A DNA stretch of 64,000 nt, taken from positions 11,346,001-11,410,000 of the forward strand of contig OZ234504.1 in the NCBI GenBank assembly GCA_965153455.1, in the 5' to 3' direction. Made by a program: the position numbers and the translations under genes. The stretch comes from Sphagnum compactum (lineage: Eukaryota; Bryophyta; Sphagnopsida; Sphagnales). This document shows, in pieces, positions 60,801 to 64,000 of the stretch. Under the pieces are notes generated by a model that did no database searches, was not told where the DNA came from, and saw only the letters and a list, made by a program, of their open reading frames with translations. How positions within the stretch are numbered: the stretch's first letter is position 1; each line of letters starts with the position of its first letter.

Positions 60801-63319
60801 GTAATTTAATTTTGAAAGAATCGTTTCATTCTTTCATAAATTAATCCATCGATTATCATTGGTAGTGCATAACCATGCAAAGCCCAAGTTGGTTTATGTG
60901 AAACAACTTTAGGTTCCATAAGTTGTCCTTTGGATAGTTTCAAAATAAAATCTATTGAGTCAATTTCCAAGTAAAGAGGGATGGAAAGATGTCTTTTTAG
61001 ATCTATGTCTATTCACTTCAATATTTTCCTTCCACTAGAATTTAATTTCCAAAAAATCAATCCATTTTTTTCATTAGTTGTTATTGGTAGTGCATAATAA
61101 TGTAGGGCCCAACTAAGAAATCGAATTTCTCATTTTAGTTCTTTGAACGTTTTAAAAAGTAACCTTCAATTCCTTTTGATTTTATCAATTAAAGGGTTTC
61201 ATGAAAGAACTATTAGTTAAGGTAGCTTTTTTTGACTAGTTCATTGATCATATGAAAAGTATGGTTAATAGGTAAATTAATTTTTTGATCTTTTGATAAC
61301 TACCAATCAAAGATTTCAAATACTTGACCTATCACCTTACCCACCAATTCTTTCTTTGGAAAAATAAGAACCAAATGACATTGGTTACCATGTTTCCATT
61401 TATGGATTGATATTTATTGTGTGACAAAACTAATATTGGCTAGTTTGTTTTTCTCATTACTAGCTAAGTAGGTTAGTTTTTAATTTTTGATATCAATAGG
61501 AGATCAATACTAGAATGTTTTGAACAATTAAACCCATTGGTTATCAATTTCTATGCCATAATAACACCCCTAAGTATCAATTTTGTCAATTATTTTTTGG
61601 GGGGTAATAACTACCTATTATGCATAAATGTATATTTTGAAATATTCACCTTGAAAGTTATATATTATATTACCTAGGTAGGGTAGGCTATAGGGTTATT
61701 TATTTATTTAATTTTTTCATGTGCCATACATTACATTAAGGATTTCAAAATGGAATGTCAAATAATAGGGTTCTGTTCAATGAATGTTTTCTTCATTTTT
61801 TGGATGTTGCATCATTGGTTAACATCCCAAGAGGGATTTAACATTAAATGGCAACAAGTTTAAAACCTATTTAAATGGTGAAGGTACTAGTTTTTTAAAT
61901 GTTACCAAACTAAAATCAAAATCCAAATGTGATAAAAAAATTCAAATTTTTAAATTTTAAATTATTTTTCCAAAAAAGAGAAATTTTACTACATAAAATT
62001 ACTTATTATTTATTTTGAAGAAAAATCTATTGGTTTCCTTGTGAAGGTCAAATTTTTGTGTTAAAAAGTTATGTGACTACATATATTGATTGCTAGGAAA
62101 AAATATAATTCAAATAATTCTATAATGACATTACATTGATTTTCAAGATCTAGATATAACTAATATAAAGTATGCATTAATAATAAGTATTAGTTGTTAT
62201 TATGTTCAATTAATACAATGACACGAGTGAAGGTAATTTTTTTTATTGAAGGTTTAAAGTATAGTAACGAGGTGATAAATTTTTGGTGAAGACAAGGAGT
62301 TGATGAAGGTTTAGATGTAGCAACTTGGTGTTCCATTTAAATTTTACTTGGATTGCAATGATTCTCGAATCCGAAAACATCATTTTTCTATTTGTATTTC
62401 TTTTCCAATGAAAACGAACCAAATGTTCATGGCTTGAAATGACTTTGTGGGTGCCATACATAATCTTCATCATTTAAAATGTGATTTGGTATTGAAATTG
62501 TTTATTAATGCGTTTTTAAAACTAAATTTGAATATTTCATGCATAATGTTTCTTTAGTCGTGCACAATCACCCTACTTTCTTGATCACTCCTCACACCTT
62601 CAATTAAAATTTAAAATTAAAACCAATATATGGTGCCGCAATTCAATGCCAACATGAATCTAAATTAAGTTCAAAGTGAGTTAAATATGTGGGTATTAGA
62701 CATTCAAATAACAATAGGATAGGAAAAATGAAGCTCCTTCAAATAATTACCCCCTAGACAATACCATCTTTGAAACATGCAATGGAAAAAATTAGCAAAG
62801 TGACTCCAAGAAAGTTCCACAACATTTAGGGACCCTTCGGTACTTAGAATCAAAAGCTCTCACAAATTTCTCATCAAACAAAACAAAGAGGAGTTTGCTC
62901 TCAAAAGCAAACACCATGCTCAGCTTATATACCTACTTGTGCAAAACATCAGAGTTTGTTTCCAAACCTCACAATATGCTTTGTTGTGTAGTTGTGTATC
63001 ACGTTATGACAGATTTCTTCAGCTAGCTCTGAACCCTCAGAAGACCAAATCAATCATCAAATATTCAGCTGCCAAACTCAACAAACTTGAAGTAAACCAA
63101 GATTACCAAGCTGGATTTCACATAGAAAAAAAATCAAGCCCATAAGTAAACCTACCTTGGGTTTTCTACCTCATCTTCCATATAGATGGAGATCCAGTTC
63201 TCTTTTCTTCGAGTGTCAGTTGAACTTGTGAATCAGGTTACTAGACCAAGTTGCTAAACTATGTTAGTCATGATTTATTTTTTTCCGAACTGGATAGGAT
63301 AAACTGCAGACAAGAAATT
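57896..63319. other. AT-rich intergenic DNA, probable 3' flank of NusB-like gene at right
   Basis: No intact gene. A diverged direct duplication is listed at 60,540-61,110. The stretch just below 63,319 should contain the 3' untranslated region of the NusB-domain gene; its end is not defined. Other frames here are short and not family-like. Confidence 0.55.
60540..61110 (+). repeat. Diverged direct duplication
   Basis: 'aaagaggcatggaaaggtgt' near 60,580 recurs as 'aaagagggatggaaagatgt' near 60,974 (394 bp apart). 'attggtagtgcataa' near 60,859 recurs near 61,084 (225 bp apart). The order is kept, so the second copy has lost about 170 bp. No coding content. Confidence 0.6.
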
Positions 63320-63980
63320 TTAGTCATGATAGGTTTCATTCCAACCGAGATCTTCAGGTTGCAATGTATCTAACGGAAGTTCCAGCTCCTCATTCTGGGT
63401 CTTTTCAGCTCGTGATTTTGCCTGGAATTGGCGCCGGCGAGTGTAACTTCCCAGGCAGCCGTTAATGATGCGTGGTGCTGCTAGGTCACAAAATCGCTTA
63501 GCCAGTTCCACCGCCTGCATAGACAGAGGATCATTAAGAGAAAACTCCATAAATCCAAATGCAAATGATAATAACAGCAAGAAAAACCCAGAATTCAATA
63601 GAGAATGCATAATTTGGTTCCAGTTTAGGAAAAACTGTATTCAGTAATTCACCTCATTCACAACCACATTAGGTGGGGTATCAGTACTCTCCAGTTCTGC
63701 TAGTGCCATTTGCAGAATGCATATCTGCAAAACTGCACCCTTTGGTGCTATCTGGAGCACCAAAAACCCATGTATGAGTATTCTTAATAATACCCATCCC
63801 AAGGAGAGTAGAGAATGCCCATTTAAGAAAGGCAATCACACAGTGATACATAATAGGATTTTAGTTACCATTTTATGCAGTAAAATTCATACCTTCCATT
63901 TGGCAGGCAGAATTTCCATCAGAATGGCTTCCTGTGGGAGCCACCTGTTTGCGGTCTCCTTCACAAGGCTACGAGCCAGG
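63320..63980 (-). CDS. NusB-domain protein, 3' exons (partial)
   Basis: Three minus-strand exons fit: at least 63980-63893, then 63751-63653 and 63514-63320 with the stop. GT-AG borders and phases agree. The gene continues past the window. The C-terminal half of a NusB fold is clear: LPAKWK, then IAPKGAVLQICILQMALAEL, then TPPNVVVNEAVELAKRF and APRIINGCLGSY, followed by a charged tail of about 40 residues. NusB is an RNA-binding antitermination and rRNA-processing factor. Plant nuclear copies are usually predicted to act in plastids, but the N-terminus with any transit peptide is outside the window. Because the protein ends soon after the domain, it is a stand-alone NusB type, not an RsmB-like methyltransferase. 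Confidence 0.8.
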
Positions 63981-64000
63981 CTGCAACATTTCCACCAGGT

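Noticed and set aside
62243-62473. 76-codon minus-strand frame
   Set aside because: A few transposase-like words, but no ordered motif set and no flanking support.

Overview
This is a 64 kb window of nuclear DNA from a land plant or close relative (streptophyte). The main evidence is a complete class III HD-ZIP gene (homeodomain, leucine zipper, START, MEKHLA) with 18 exons, GT-AG introns of about 130-460 nt and an intron-split miR165/166 target site. Other plant signals are FAR1-type MULE, hAT, Helitron and Ty3/gypsy elements, an initiator-Met tRNA primer site and short runs of the plant telomere motif TTTAGGG. The HD-ZIP III protein looks more divergent than flowering-plant members, so a seedless plant (for example a bryophyte) is my guess; the sequence alone does not name the species.

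Layout. 1-5.0 kb: AT-rich non-coding DNA with one copy of a dispersed repeat. 5.0-7.25 kb: a GC-rich Mutator-like element with ~114 bp inverted ends, a 10 bp target duplication and a transposase broken by one in-frame stop. 7.3-10.8 kb: AT-rich, no gene. 10.8-17.6 kb (minus): the HD-ZIP III gene, 875 codons as modelled. 17.6-18.6 kb: its probable leader, with an upstream ORF. 18.6-46 kb: no gene recognised. This long stretch holds microsatellites, a ~200-245 bp tandem array, foldback and terminal-inverted-repeat elements, a SINE candidate and two non-autonomous Helitron candidates with matching ends. 46.06-54.0 kb (minus): a nearly full-length Ty3/gypsy retrotransposon with 847 bp LTRs. It is inactivated by two in-frame TAG codons and a lost integrase Asp. 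It carries two extra small ORFs before gag that encode copies of one unrecognised module. 54.0-63.3 kb: very AT-rich, with a badly decayed hAT transposase at 56.3-57.9 kb. 63.3-64 kb (minus): the last exons of a NusB-domain gene that runs off the window.

Only two host genes are supported: the HD-ZIP III regulator and the NusB-domain gene, both on the minus strand and about 46 kb apart. The rest is mobile elements at different stages of decay. The items most worth a second look are the paired gypsy ORFs, the two Helitron candidates (one with a recognisable empty-site paralogue) and the miR166 site whose predicted cut falls exactly on an exon junction.
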